Positions 1 through 4,960 of a DNA stretch of 8,584 bases are shown piece after piece. The stretch is from Actinomycetales bacterium (GTDB taxonomy: Bacteria; Actinomycetota; Actinomycetes; Actinomycetales; Dermabacteraceae): contig JAAZLF010000189.1 in the NCBI GenBank assembly GCA_012799425.1, positions 1 through 8,584 of the forward strand, written 5' to 3'. Position 1 is the first letter of the stretch. Every line of letters begins with the position of its first letter. Position numbers and translations under genes: made by a program. The notes beneath the pieces are model-generated. The model saw only the letters and a list, made by a program, of their open reading frames with translations, searched no databases and was not told the DNA's origin.

Positions 1-420
1 CGTGTACTGGAACTCGGGCTCGCTGAAGGCGGCCTCGGCACAGCGGTCGGGCAGGATCGACATGCCGGCGCTGACCGCGTCGAACTGGCCGGAGTTCAGG
101 CCCGGGATGAGCGAGCCCCAGTCGGTGAGCTTGCCCTCGACGTTGTCGATGCCCAGCTCGCCGAAGATCTCGCGGTGCATGGCCACGGTCGCGCCGGTGA
201 GCTCGCCGTCCTCGTCGAAGCTGTAAGGGGCCTCGCCGGCGAAGCCGACGGTGATGGTCCCGGCCTCCTGCAGCCGGCTGAGCAGGTCTCCCCCGCCGTC
301 TTCGCCGACCTCGCCACCTCCGCCTCCGCTGCTGGTCTGGCTGCAGGCGGCGAGCCCGCCCAGTGCGGCGGCTGAGAGGACCAGACCGCTCTTTCTGATG
401 AAGCTTCGGCGGTTCTGCAT
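1..420 (-). CDS. ehuB: EhuB-like ectoine/hydroxyectoine ABC transporter substrate-binding lipoprotein (N-terminal part)
   Basis: Only the first 140 codons are present; the gene runs off the left edge. The product should be an extracellular lipoprotein that captures a small solute and hands it to an ABC permease. The N-terminus has a twin-arginine motif (N3-R4-R5-S6-F7-I8-R9-K10), a hydrophobic stretch and a lipobox L23-A24-A25-C26. A Ser/Gly-rich linker follows. The type-3 periplasmic-binding (SBP_bac_3) fold then begins with ITVGFAGEAPYSF at about residue 49. The later stretches GSLIPGLNSGQFD, SAGMSILPDRC and AAFSEPEFQ are what I recall as typical of EhuB proteins. ATG at 420 is supported by an AGGGAG ribosome site about 8 bases upstream. 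The binding fold is secure; the ectoine/hydroxyectoine specificity is family-level inference, and another polar amino acid is the alternative. It is divergent from a GntR regulator, which probably controls it. ehuC, ehuD and ehuA would be expected beyond the left edge. Confidence 0.82.
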   Translation of the reverse strand, partial: MQNRRSFIRKSGLVLSAAALGGLAACSQTSSGGGGGEVGEDGGGDLLSRLQEAGTITVGFAGEAPYSFDEDGELTGATVAMHREIFGELGIDNVEGKLTDWGSLIPGLNSGQFDAVSAGMSILPDRCAEAAFSEPEFQYT

Positions 421-467
421 GGAGATGCTCCCTTAGCTGTGTGTCTCGCGCTCTGCGGTGATGGGCG

Positions 468-473
468 ACACTA
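468..473 (-). promoter_or_regulatory. Candidate -10 element for ehuB
   Basis: On the minus strand this reads TAGTGT, fitting TANNNT. It would give a start site near 461 and a leader of about 40 nt. No good -35 hexamer lies at the usual spacing. The 478-488 palindrome would sit just upstream, between -35 and -10, where a bound repressor would block polymerase. Weak call made mainly from position. Confidence 0.3.
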
Positions 474-477
474 CCTG

Positions 478-488
478 TTGTCGGACAA
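478..488. promoter_or_regulatory. GntR/FadR-type operator palindrome TTGTC-G-GACAA
   Basis: This is a perfect 5-1-5 inverted repeat, TTGTCGGACAA. FadR-subfamily GntR proteins are known to bind short palindromes with GT and AC half-site cores, of the type TNGTNNNACNA, which this matches exactly. It lies 58-68 bases upstream of the ehuB start codon and about 230 bases upstream of gntR, within their shared divergent spacer. The adjacent FCD regulator is therefore the likely ligand. Binding itself is inferred. Confidence 0.55.
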
Positions 489-510
489 TCCGCAGATCGG
501 CGTTTCGGAT

Positions 511-521
511 CGTGGTCCACG
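511..521. promoter_or_regulatory. Second palindrome CGTGG-T-CCACG, possible auxiliary operator
   Basis: A perfect 5-1-5 inverted repeat, CGTGGTCCACG, centred 33 bases (about three helical turns) from the centre of the 478-488 palindrome. The geometry matches a pair of operators on the same DNA face. However, the half-site CGTGG differs from TTGTC, so it may belong to another regulator or be chance in GC-rich DNA. Confidence 0.3.
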
Positions 522-545
522 CTAGCGTCTCTCACCAGCATGGTC

Positions 546-649
546 CCGCCCCCTGGGCGGTTTCGTGACGGTGTCGTGACCCGGGGTGCCGTGCCCCGGG
601 CCGCAGGATGTGACAGCGATGACTCCGTATCCGGGCCGCGTGCGGCCCG
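546..649. repeat. Cluster of three GC-rich inverted repeats in the ehuB-gntR spacer
   Basis: There are three perfect inverted repeats in 104 bases. CCGCCC/GGGCGG lies at 546-551 and 555-560 with a 3-nt loop. CCCGGGG/CCCCGGG lies at 580-586 and 594-600 with a 7-nt loop. CGGGCCGC/GCGGCCCG lies at 632-639 and 642-649 with a 2-nt spacer. None has a T-tract, so they are not standard terminators. A direct repeat TCGTGAC (563-569 and 574-580, 11-bp period) lies between the first two. They could be protein-binding sites, could structure a leader RNA, or could insulate the two divergent genes. Confidence 0.45.
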
Positions 650-711
650 CCGGGGACGGATGATTAGATGACGCCCCGCGCGCACATCGCGCACGAGCAC
701 AGGAGGATCCG

Positions 712-1509
712 ATGCCCCCTCGCCAGGAGACGGTCCGGCTGCCGCTGATGCAGCCCATCCGTCGACCCTCGATCATCGATCAGGCAGAGCTCGAGCTGCG
801 CAATGCGATCTATTTCGGTGATCTGCGGCCCGGCGACACCATCCCCGAGGTCCAGGTGTCCAAGCAGATGGGCATCTCCCGGTCCTCTCTCCGCGAGGCC
901 TGCCAGCGGCTGGTCCGCGACGGTCTCCTCACCCAGATCCCGGGGCGCGGACTGTTCGTGACCAGGATGGATGCGGTGACGATGTCCGATTTCATCGACT
1001 ATCGCCTGGGCATCGAGATGCAGGCCGCCTCGATCGTCGCCGACCGGATCTCCCGGATGCGCGCCGACGGGGACGAGCAGGCGGCCCTGGAGCTGCTGGC
1101 ACCTCTGCGGGGCTGCCTCGAGCGGACCCGTCGCGCCCTCGAGGCCGAAGAGGCGATCGAGGCCGGCAATGCGGATCTCGAGCTGCATCAGCAGATCGCG
1201 GAGATCGCTCAGAACCGCTTCCTGATCTCCTCGATGAGCACGATCGTGATCCTCACCCGGATGGGCAGCTTCTCCGACCCTCGCGGCTTCGGCGTGCGCG
1301 CCGACCTCACCCAGGCGCATGAGGCGCTGATCGACGCCTTGGCCGCCGGAGACGCCTCGCGGGCCCGCGCGGTGCTCCGCGAGACCCTGCAGGAGCTCGC
1401 ACAGCGGCTGCGCAGCGGGGAGAGCAAGCAGGACGTGGTGCGCGATCCCGATCTCCTGGAATCCGACGGGCCGGAGTGGACCACCCTCGAGGATCCCGCA
1501 CCCCTCTGA
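712..1509 (+). CDS. GntR-family transcriptional regulator, FadR subfamily with FCD ligand domain
   Basis: A 265-residue DNA-binding regulator. Residues 20-85 form the GntR winged helix, ending in the typical SRSSLREACQRLVRDGLL recognition region and the GRGLFV wing. Residues 90 to about 235 form a helical FCD domain that normally binds a metal and an organic acid. D155, H159 and H203 fit the usual metal ligands (D-x3-H and the His before the gD segment). The last expected His, usually in an R-x-H-L motif, is T225 here. ATG at 712 is preceded by AGGAGG at good spacing. The protein is divergent from ehuB and probably regulates that transporter and itself through the palindromes in the shared spacer; this is inferred from position. 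The ectoine regulator EnuR is a MocR-type GntR protein, which this is not, so the inducer is uncertain. The last ~30 residues are charged and look disordered. Confidence 0.9.
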   Translation: MPPRQETVRLPLMQPIRRPSIIDQAELELRNAIYFGDLRPGDTIPEVQVSKQMGISRSSLREACQRLVRDGLLTQIPGRGLFVTRMDAVTMSDFIDYRLGIEMQAASIVADRISRMRADGDEQAALELLAPLRGCLERTRRALEAEEAIEAGNADLELHQQIAEIAQNRFLISSMSTIVILTRMGSFSDPRGFGVRADLTQAHEALIDALAAGDASRARAVLRETLQELAQRLRSGESKQDVVRDPDLLESDGPEWTTLEDPAPL

Positions 1510-1533
1510 GCAGCTCTGAACAGCTCTGAGCGG
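1504..1533 (+). repeat. Three tandem 10-bp repeats spanning the gntR stop codon
   Basis: The unit CTCTGA(G/A)C(A/G)G occurs three times back to back, at 1504-1513, 1514-1523 and 1524-1533. Each copy contains TGA, and the 10-bp period shifts frame each time. Stops therefore fall in all three forward frames (1507, 1517, 1527). The first is the gntR stop. This may be slippage-type duplication; a role as a translation fail-safe is speculative. Confidence 0.6.
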
Positions 1534-1557
1534 CGCCGAGGCAGCGCTCGACAACGA

Positions 1558-1602
1558 AGAAGGCCCCTCCCCCGCGATATCACCGCAGGTGAGGGGCCTT
1601 CT
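1558..1602. terminator. Intrinsic terminator hairpin shared by tRNA-Ser and gntR
   Basis: A perfect 12-bp stem pairs AGAAGGCCCCTC (1558-1569) with GAGGGGCCTTCT (1591-1602) around a 21-nt loop. On the minus strand the stem is followed by the T-rich stretch TCGTTGTC, so it best ends transcription from the tRNA gene. On the plus strand it lies 49 bases past the gntR stop and can serve that gene too. Confidence 0.75.
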
Positions 1603-1611
1603 GCTTCTCGG

Positions 1612-1701
1612 CGGAGACGAGAGGATTTGAACCTCCGAGGCGGTTTATCACCGCCTACTCCCTTAGCAGGGGAGCGCATTCGGCCGCTCTGCCACGTCTC
1701 C
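1612..1701 (-). tRNA. tRNA-Ser(GCT)
   Basis: A complete 90-nt class II tRNA, reading AGC/AGU serine codons. The acceptor arm GGAGACG (1701-1695) pairs with CGTCTCC (1619-1613), with G as discriminator. The anticodon stem CTCCC/GGGAG encloses the loop CTGCTAA, whose central triplet is GCT. The long variable arm GGCGG/CCGCC is the serine hallmark. The T-arm contains GGTTCAAATCC. The 3' CCA is not encoded and must be added after transcription. Confidence 0.97.
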
Positions 1702-1732
1702 TGGCGCTGGCTCTCGCGCAGCACGCCGACTC

Positions 1733-1761
1733 AGCATACGGGAGCACGCGGAGAGCGCCAA
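1733..1761 (-). promoter_or_regulatory. Promoter of tRNA-Ser(GCT)
   Basis: On the minus strand, TTGGCG (1761-1756) is followed after exactly 17 bases by TATGCT (1738-1733). Both hexamers fit the primary sigma factor consensus well. The predicted start site near 1726 leaves a leader of about 25 nt before the mature tRNA 5' end. This is the clearest promoter in the window. Confidence 0.7.
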
Positions 1762-1804
1762 AGCGAGAGCACGCAGATCACGTCACACTCGCGTCACGAG
1801 CGGT

Positions 1805-2281
1805 TCAGAGGCCGAGCTTCTCCTGCAGCAGCGCGATGTGCTTGGGGGTACCCACGCGATACTTCACGAAGGTCAGGACGCCCTCGGCATCGATCGCGAA
1901 GGTGGAGCGGATGGTGCCCTGGACCTTCTTGCCGTACATGTTCTTCTCGCCCCAGGCGCCGTACGCCTCCATCACCTCGTGGGACTCGTCCCCGGCGAGC
2001 GTGTAGGGCAGGCTCTGCTTCTCGACGAAGCGGTCGAGCTCCTCGACCGCGTCCGGCGAGATTCCCACCACCCGGTACCCCGCGTCGAGGAACATCTGAT
2101 GGTTGTCCCGCAGGTCGCAGGCCTGCTTCGTGCACAGCGAGGTGTTCGCAGCCGGGTAGAACCAGATCAGGGCCGGCGCACCGCGCAGCTCGGACAGGCT
2201 GACCCGTCCGCCGCCGGCGGTGGGCAGGTCGAAATCAGGTGCGGGTTCGCCGACGGCGAGCTTCACGGGGGCGGGCGACAT
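1805..2281 (-). CDS. bcp: Peroxiredoxin, Bcp/PrxQ type (thiol peroxidase)
   Basis: A 158-residue cytoplasmic thiol peroxidase that reduces hydrogen peroxide and organic hydroperoxides, normally recycled by thioredoxin. The active site P43-x3-T47-x2-C50 gives the peroxidatic cysteine C50. C55, five residues on (CTKQAC), is the resolving cysteine position typical of Bcp/PrxQ. R125 in the GTIRSTF stretch is the usual catalytic arginine, and APDFDL at 14-19 is the standard N-terminal motif. The common PGC before the active cysteine is SLC here. ATG at 2281 is chosen because AGGAGA sits at good spacing and the family N-terminus begins there. The frame stays open further upstream to 2647, but that part has no family similarity and overlaps the permease gene. 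The gene is transcribed alone, divergent from the permease. A candidate -10, TAATCT, lies at 2357-2352 on the minus strand. Confidence 0.92.
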   Translation of the reverse strand: MSPAPVKLAVGEPAPDFDLPTAGGGRVSLSELRGAPALIWFYPAANTSLCTKQACDLRDNHQMFLDAGYRVVGISPDAVEELDRFVEKQSLPYTLAGDESHEVMEAYGAWGEKNMYGKKVQGTIRSTFAIDAEGVLTFVKYRVGTPKHIALLQEKLGL

Positions 2282-2576
2282 GACTCTCCTGGAGCGGTGC
2301 GGATCGGACTGGTCGTCGGGCCGGCGGAATACGGTCCCCTCGACCTCCGTCAGATTACCGCCCACCGCTGGAACTCGTCCGAGCCCCCAGCAGGCGCCGG
2401 CGCACAGCGGACCACAGCGTGAGGACCCTCTCCCCGGCAACGTCCGGCAATGAGGCTCTCCCCTGGCAGCAACGCTTTCCCGCGCCCTCGGCCAAGGAAC
2501 CGCCGGGCGGAGCACTCCCGCGACCGCAGTACGTTGCTGGACGGACGAGATCACCCTCGCCTCGCTGCTGGACACG
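2282..2576. other. Intergenic spacer between bcp and the GntP permease
   Basis: A divergent spacer of 295 bases with no coding sequence I can support. It contains the candidate bcp -10 (2352-2357, minus strand), a GCGCCGGCGC palindrome (2394-2403) and a 10-bp-period direct repeat CCGGCAA (2434-2440 and 2444-2450). It also contains a degenerate LacI-like box AGCAACGCTTTCC (2468-2480). The permease frame is open back to a TGA at 2451-2453, but the residues encoded between there and about 2544 do not resemble a membrane transporter. Confidence 0.5.
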
Positions 2577-3755
2577 ATGCTGACCGGCTTCGGCGACACC
2601 CTCGCCTCGCTCGCGATCCTGGTGGTCTTCGGCGCGGTCATCGGCAAGCTGATGGTCGATTCCGGCGCGGCGAGCCAGATCGCCCAGACGTTGATCGCGA
2701 AGCTCGGCGTGCGCTGGGTGAAGGTCTCGCTGGTGATCTGCGGGCTCGTCTTCGGTCTCGCGATGTTCTACGAGGTCGCCTTCATCGTGCTGGCACCGTT
2801 GATCATCGCGGTCGCCCACGAGGCGAGGATGCCGTTCATGAAGCTCGCGATCCCCGCGGTCGCCGCCACCACCACAGCCCATTCGCTGTTCGTCCCGCAG
2901 CCCGGCCCGGTGGCCCTGGTGGATGCCTACAACGCCGATACCGGGATGACCTACATCTACGGCATCCCGATCGCCATCGTGACGATCGCGGTGACCGGCT
3001 GGGTGCTTCCGCGCTTCCTGGGCAACCTCGACTACGCCACGGCCGCGGAGGAGGTGCCCGTCGAGGAGCGCCCCAGCTTCTTCGTCTCCCTCCTGACCCC
3101 GCTGATCCCGGTGATCATCATGGTCGGTGCGACGATCGCGAACATCTGGCTGGTCGAGGGCACCACCTCGCACGACATCGTGAACTTCGTGGGCTCCTCC
3201 GAGGTCGCGATCACGATCGCGATGCTGGCCGCCTTCTTCCTGTTCGGCACCCGCCAGAAGCGGGACTTCGGCTGGGTGATGGAGCGCTTCGAGGATGCGG
3301 TCAAGGCGATCGCGACGGTGGTGCTGATCATCGGCGCCGGCGGCGCCCTCAAGCAGGTCATCATCGACACCGGGATCGGCGACTTCATCGGCTCCCTGAT
3401 GACGGGTGTGGACGCCAATCCGTACCTCATGGCCTGGCTGATCACCGTGCTGATCCGCCTGGCGACCGGCCAGGGCGTGGTCTCCGCGATGACCGCCTCC
3501 GGCATCATCGCCGCCGCGATCATGGACCCCTCCACCGGACAGCTCGCCGGGGGCGTCGACCCCGCCCTGCTGGTGCTCGCCACCGCCGCGGGCTCGAACA
3601 CCTTCACGCATGTCAACGATGCGGCCTTCTGGCTGTTCAAGGGCTACTTCGGCCTCTCCGTGAAGGACACCCTGAAGACCTGGGGCCTGTTCCAGCTGTG
3701 CAACTCGCTGGTGGGCCTGGGCATGGTCCTGCTGCTCTCGCTGTTCGTGGGCTGA
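2577..3755 (+). CDS. GntP-family sugar-acid:H+ symporter, apparently truncated at the N-terminus
   Basis: A membrane permease of the gluconate/organic-acid GntP family, which imports aldonates and related acids with protons. From the first ATG it has 392 residues, against about 440-450 for the family. The opening [15 protein letters not shown] aligns with roughly residue 45 of E. coli GntP, so the first transmembrane segment and part of the next are missing. The rest looks intact: about eleven hydrophobic segments, [12 protein letters not shown] near residue 65, [17 protein letters not shown] near 98, and [15 protein letters not shown] with [11 protein letters not shown] near the C-terminus. 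Family-like sequence ([11 protein letters not shown]) continues upstream of the ATG from about 2544, then stops. No in-frame GTG or TTG and no Shine-Dalgarno site is evident before 2577. Either a 5' deletion has made this a pseudogene, or translation starts at a rare codon. It neighbours the LacI regulator and uxaE, suggesting hexuronate or aldonate as substrate. Confidence 0.78.
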   Translation: MLTGFGDTLASLAILVVFGAVIGKLMVDSGAASQIAQTLIAKLGVRWVKVSLVICGLVFGLAMFYEVAFIVLAPLIIAVAHEARMPFMKLAIPAVAATTTAHSLFVPQPGPVALVDAYNADTGMTYIYGIPIAIVTIAVTGWVLPRFLGNLDYATAAEEVPVEERPSFFVSLLTPLIPVIIMVGATIANIWLVEGTTSHDIVNFVGSSEVAITIAMLAAFFLFGTRQKRDFGWVMERFEDAVKAIATVVLIIGAGGALKQVIIDTGIGDFIGSLMTGVDANPYLMAWLITVLIRLATGQGVVSAMTASGIIAAAIMDPSTGQLAGGVDPALLVLATAAGSNTFTHVNDAAFWLFKGYFGLSVKDTLKTWGLFQLCNSLVGLGMVLLLSLFVG

Positions 3756-3777
3756 CCGTCCGCTCGCGCTGACGATC

Positions 3778-3799
3778 CTGAAGAGCAGTCCTGCTCAGG
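3778..3799. terminator. Weak hairpin between convergent permease and lacI-type genes
   Basis: GAGCAG (3783-3788) pairs with CTGCTC (3791-3796), and outer CCT/AGG can extend the stem. It lies between the permease stop (3755) and overlaps the last codons of the minus-strand regulator. The loop is very tight and there is no T-tract, so function as a terminator is doubtful. Confidence 0.25.
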
Positions 3800-4799
3800 C
3801 GGGCCCGCCTGGGCCGTCGGCCCGGGCGATCGAGCCGCGGGGGACGAACTGGGTGGCCAGGCTGATGTGTGCGGGCCCGCTCTCGCCCGGCGCCGCGCCC
3901 GCCGCGTCATGGAGCATGTCGATGGCGTGCACGCCCATGTCGTAGCGGGGCACCCGGATGGTCGCCAGGCCCGGCGTGACCATGGCGGCGAAGGGGATGT
4001 CGTCCCAGCCCAGCACGCTGATCTGACCGGGTACGTCCACGCTGTAGCTGCGCAGTCGCTCCATCAGCGCGAGCGCCATGAGGTCGTTATAGACCAGTAC
4101 CGCGGTGGCGGCTGTGCGCAGCAGGGCCTCGGCCGCATCATGCCCTCCCTCGGCGGTGGGCGAGAACGAGCCGATCTCGATCCATTCGAGCTCCGCCTCG
4201 TCGCACAGGCGCTGGATCACGGTGCGGCGGGCCTGGTCCGAGCGGCTCACGGCCGGCCCTCCGGCATAGCCGATCCGGTGATGGCCCATGCGGCGCAGGT
4301 GCTGCAGTGCGGCGGGGATGCCGGGCTCGGGGTCCGCATGGACACCGGGCAGTCGAGGCGAGAGGCGGTTGACCAGACTGAGACGGGTGAGCGTCGCGGC
4401 CTCCTCCAGCGCGCCCTCCTCCATCCGGCTCGAGCACAGCATGATCCCGTCGACCTGCGGGGCGAGGGTGCGCACCAATGGCAGCTCCCCGTCGGGCGAT
4501 TCCCCCGCGTCGGTGATCAGCAGCTGCGCGCCGAGCTGGTGGGCGCGCGCCTGTGCGCCCTTGAGCACCGCGGGGAAGAAGGGGTTCTCGAGGTCGGGGA
4601 CGATCACGCCATAGACCCCGGTGCGACCGGTGCTCAGCGCCCGGGCGGTGCGATTGGGGGCATAGCCGAGCGCGGTGGCGGCCTCGTGGACCCGGGCCCG
4701 GGAGCCGGCGCTGACCATCTCGGGGCGCTGGAAGGCGCGGGATGCGGTCGCCACGGAGACCCCCGCCTGCTGGGCCACGTCCCTGAGTGTCGTTGCCAT
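3795..4799 (-). CDS. LacI-family transcriptional repressor of the sugar-acid module
   Basis: A 334-residue regulator of typical LacI length. Residues 4-24 are the helix-turn-helix (LRDVAQQAGVSVATASRAF), followed by the hinge helix GYAPNRTARAL at about 46-56. The rest is a two-lobed sugar-binding domain with VYGVIVPDLENPFFPAVLKG, VDGIMLCSSR, GHHRIGYAGGP, a YNDLMALALMERL helix and ISVLGWDDIPFAAMVTPGLATIRVP. ATG at 4799 is preferred because GGGAGG lies 6 bases upstream and the HTH starts at once. An upstream ATG at 4877 would place its 26 extra codons across the operator. It is divergent from uxaE and convergent with the permease. Two LacI-type boxes in the shared spacer suggest that it represses itself and uxaE. 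The ligand is unknown; a hexuronate or aldonate is inferred from the neighbours. Confidence 0.93.
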   Translation of the reverse strand: MATTLRDVAQQAGVSVATASRAFQRPEMVSAGSRARVHEAATALGYAPNRTARALSTGRTGVYGVIVPDLENPFFPAVLKGAQARAHQLGAQLLITDAGESPDGELPLVRTLAPQVDGIMLCSSRMEEGALEEAATLTRLSLVNRLSPRLPGVHADPEPGIPAALQHLRRMGHHRIGYAGGPAVSRSDQARRTVIQRLCDEAELEWIEIGSFSPTAEGGHDAAEALLRTAATAVLVYNDLMALALMERLRSYSVDVPGQISVLGWDDIPFAAMVTPGLATIRVPRYDMGVHAIDMLHDAAGAAPGESGPAHISLATQFVPRGSIARADGPGGPA

Positions 4800-4817
4800 G
4801 TTCGCCTCCCCGTCCAC

Positions 4818-4832
4818 CTGCAATCTTTGCAG
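4818..4832. promoter_or_regulatory. LacI-type operator CTGCAA-TCT-TTGCAG
   Basis: A perfect 6-3-6 inverted repeat, 19 bases upstream of the repressor start codon. The TGCAA/TTGCA half-sites are those of the LacI/GalR family. A candidate minus-strand -10, TAGTCT (4848-4843), would start transcription near 4836. The operator would then lie immediately downstream of the start site, as lacO1 does. This points to autorepression. Confidence 0.65.
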
Positions 4833-4882
4833 TTTTTTGTAGAGACTAGCGGATGAGCAGCCTTCCGCGCAGGCCACATCTA

Positions 4883-4896
4883 TGCAATCGTTTACG
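4883..4896. promoter_or_regulatory. LacI-type operator TGCAATCGTTTACG upstream of uxaE
   Basis: This matches the LacI/GalR consensus TGNAANCGNTTNCA at every defined position but the last. It lies 65-78 bases upstream of the uxaE start codon and overlaps TACGAT (4893-4898), a plausible -10 for uxaE with no clear -35. The centres of this box and the 4818-4832 palindrome are about 64-65 bases (roughly six helical turns) apart, compatible with a looped tetramer or two dimers on one face. Confidence 0.65.
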
Positions 4897-4960
4897 ATGT
4901 ACGTCGATGGTGGCCGCCGGGACAGTGGACGTCCCGCACCCTTCCGGAACGGAGAACTAC

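Noticed and set aside
664..1554. 296-residue minus-strand open frame opposite gntR
   Set aside because: No family similarity that I can see; the opposite strand encodes an intact GntR protein with a strong ribosome site.
1612..1701. tRNA-Ser as a possible integration site for a mobile element
   Set aside because: No integrase gene, no repeated tRNA 3' end and no phage or plasmid genes are visible nearby; flanking genes look like ordinary chromosomal genes.
2434..2450. 10-bp-period direct repeat CCGGCAA in the bcp-permease spacer
   Set aside because: Only two 7-base copies, easily expected by chance in GC-rich DNA; not enough to call a regulator site.
2282..2647. N-terminal extension of the peroxiredoxin frame up to 2647
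   Set aside because: The extension has no family similarity and overlaps the permease gene, while ATG at 2281 has a good ribosome site and the canonical peroxiredoxin N-terminus.
2355..3611. 418-residue minus-strand open frame opposite the permease
   Set aside because: The translation is almost entirely His/Asp/Arg/Gly/Glu, typical of the antisense of a GC-rich membrane-protein gene. It has no domain.
2450..3772. 440-residue plus-strand frame overlapping the permease, considered as the source of the missing N-terminus
   Set aside because: It is Arg/Gly/Asp-rich with no hydrophobic helices, and its first residues do not resemble the GntP start, so neither a gene nor a frameshifted 5' end.
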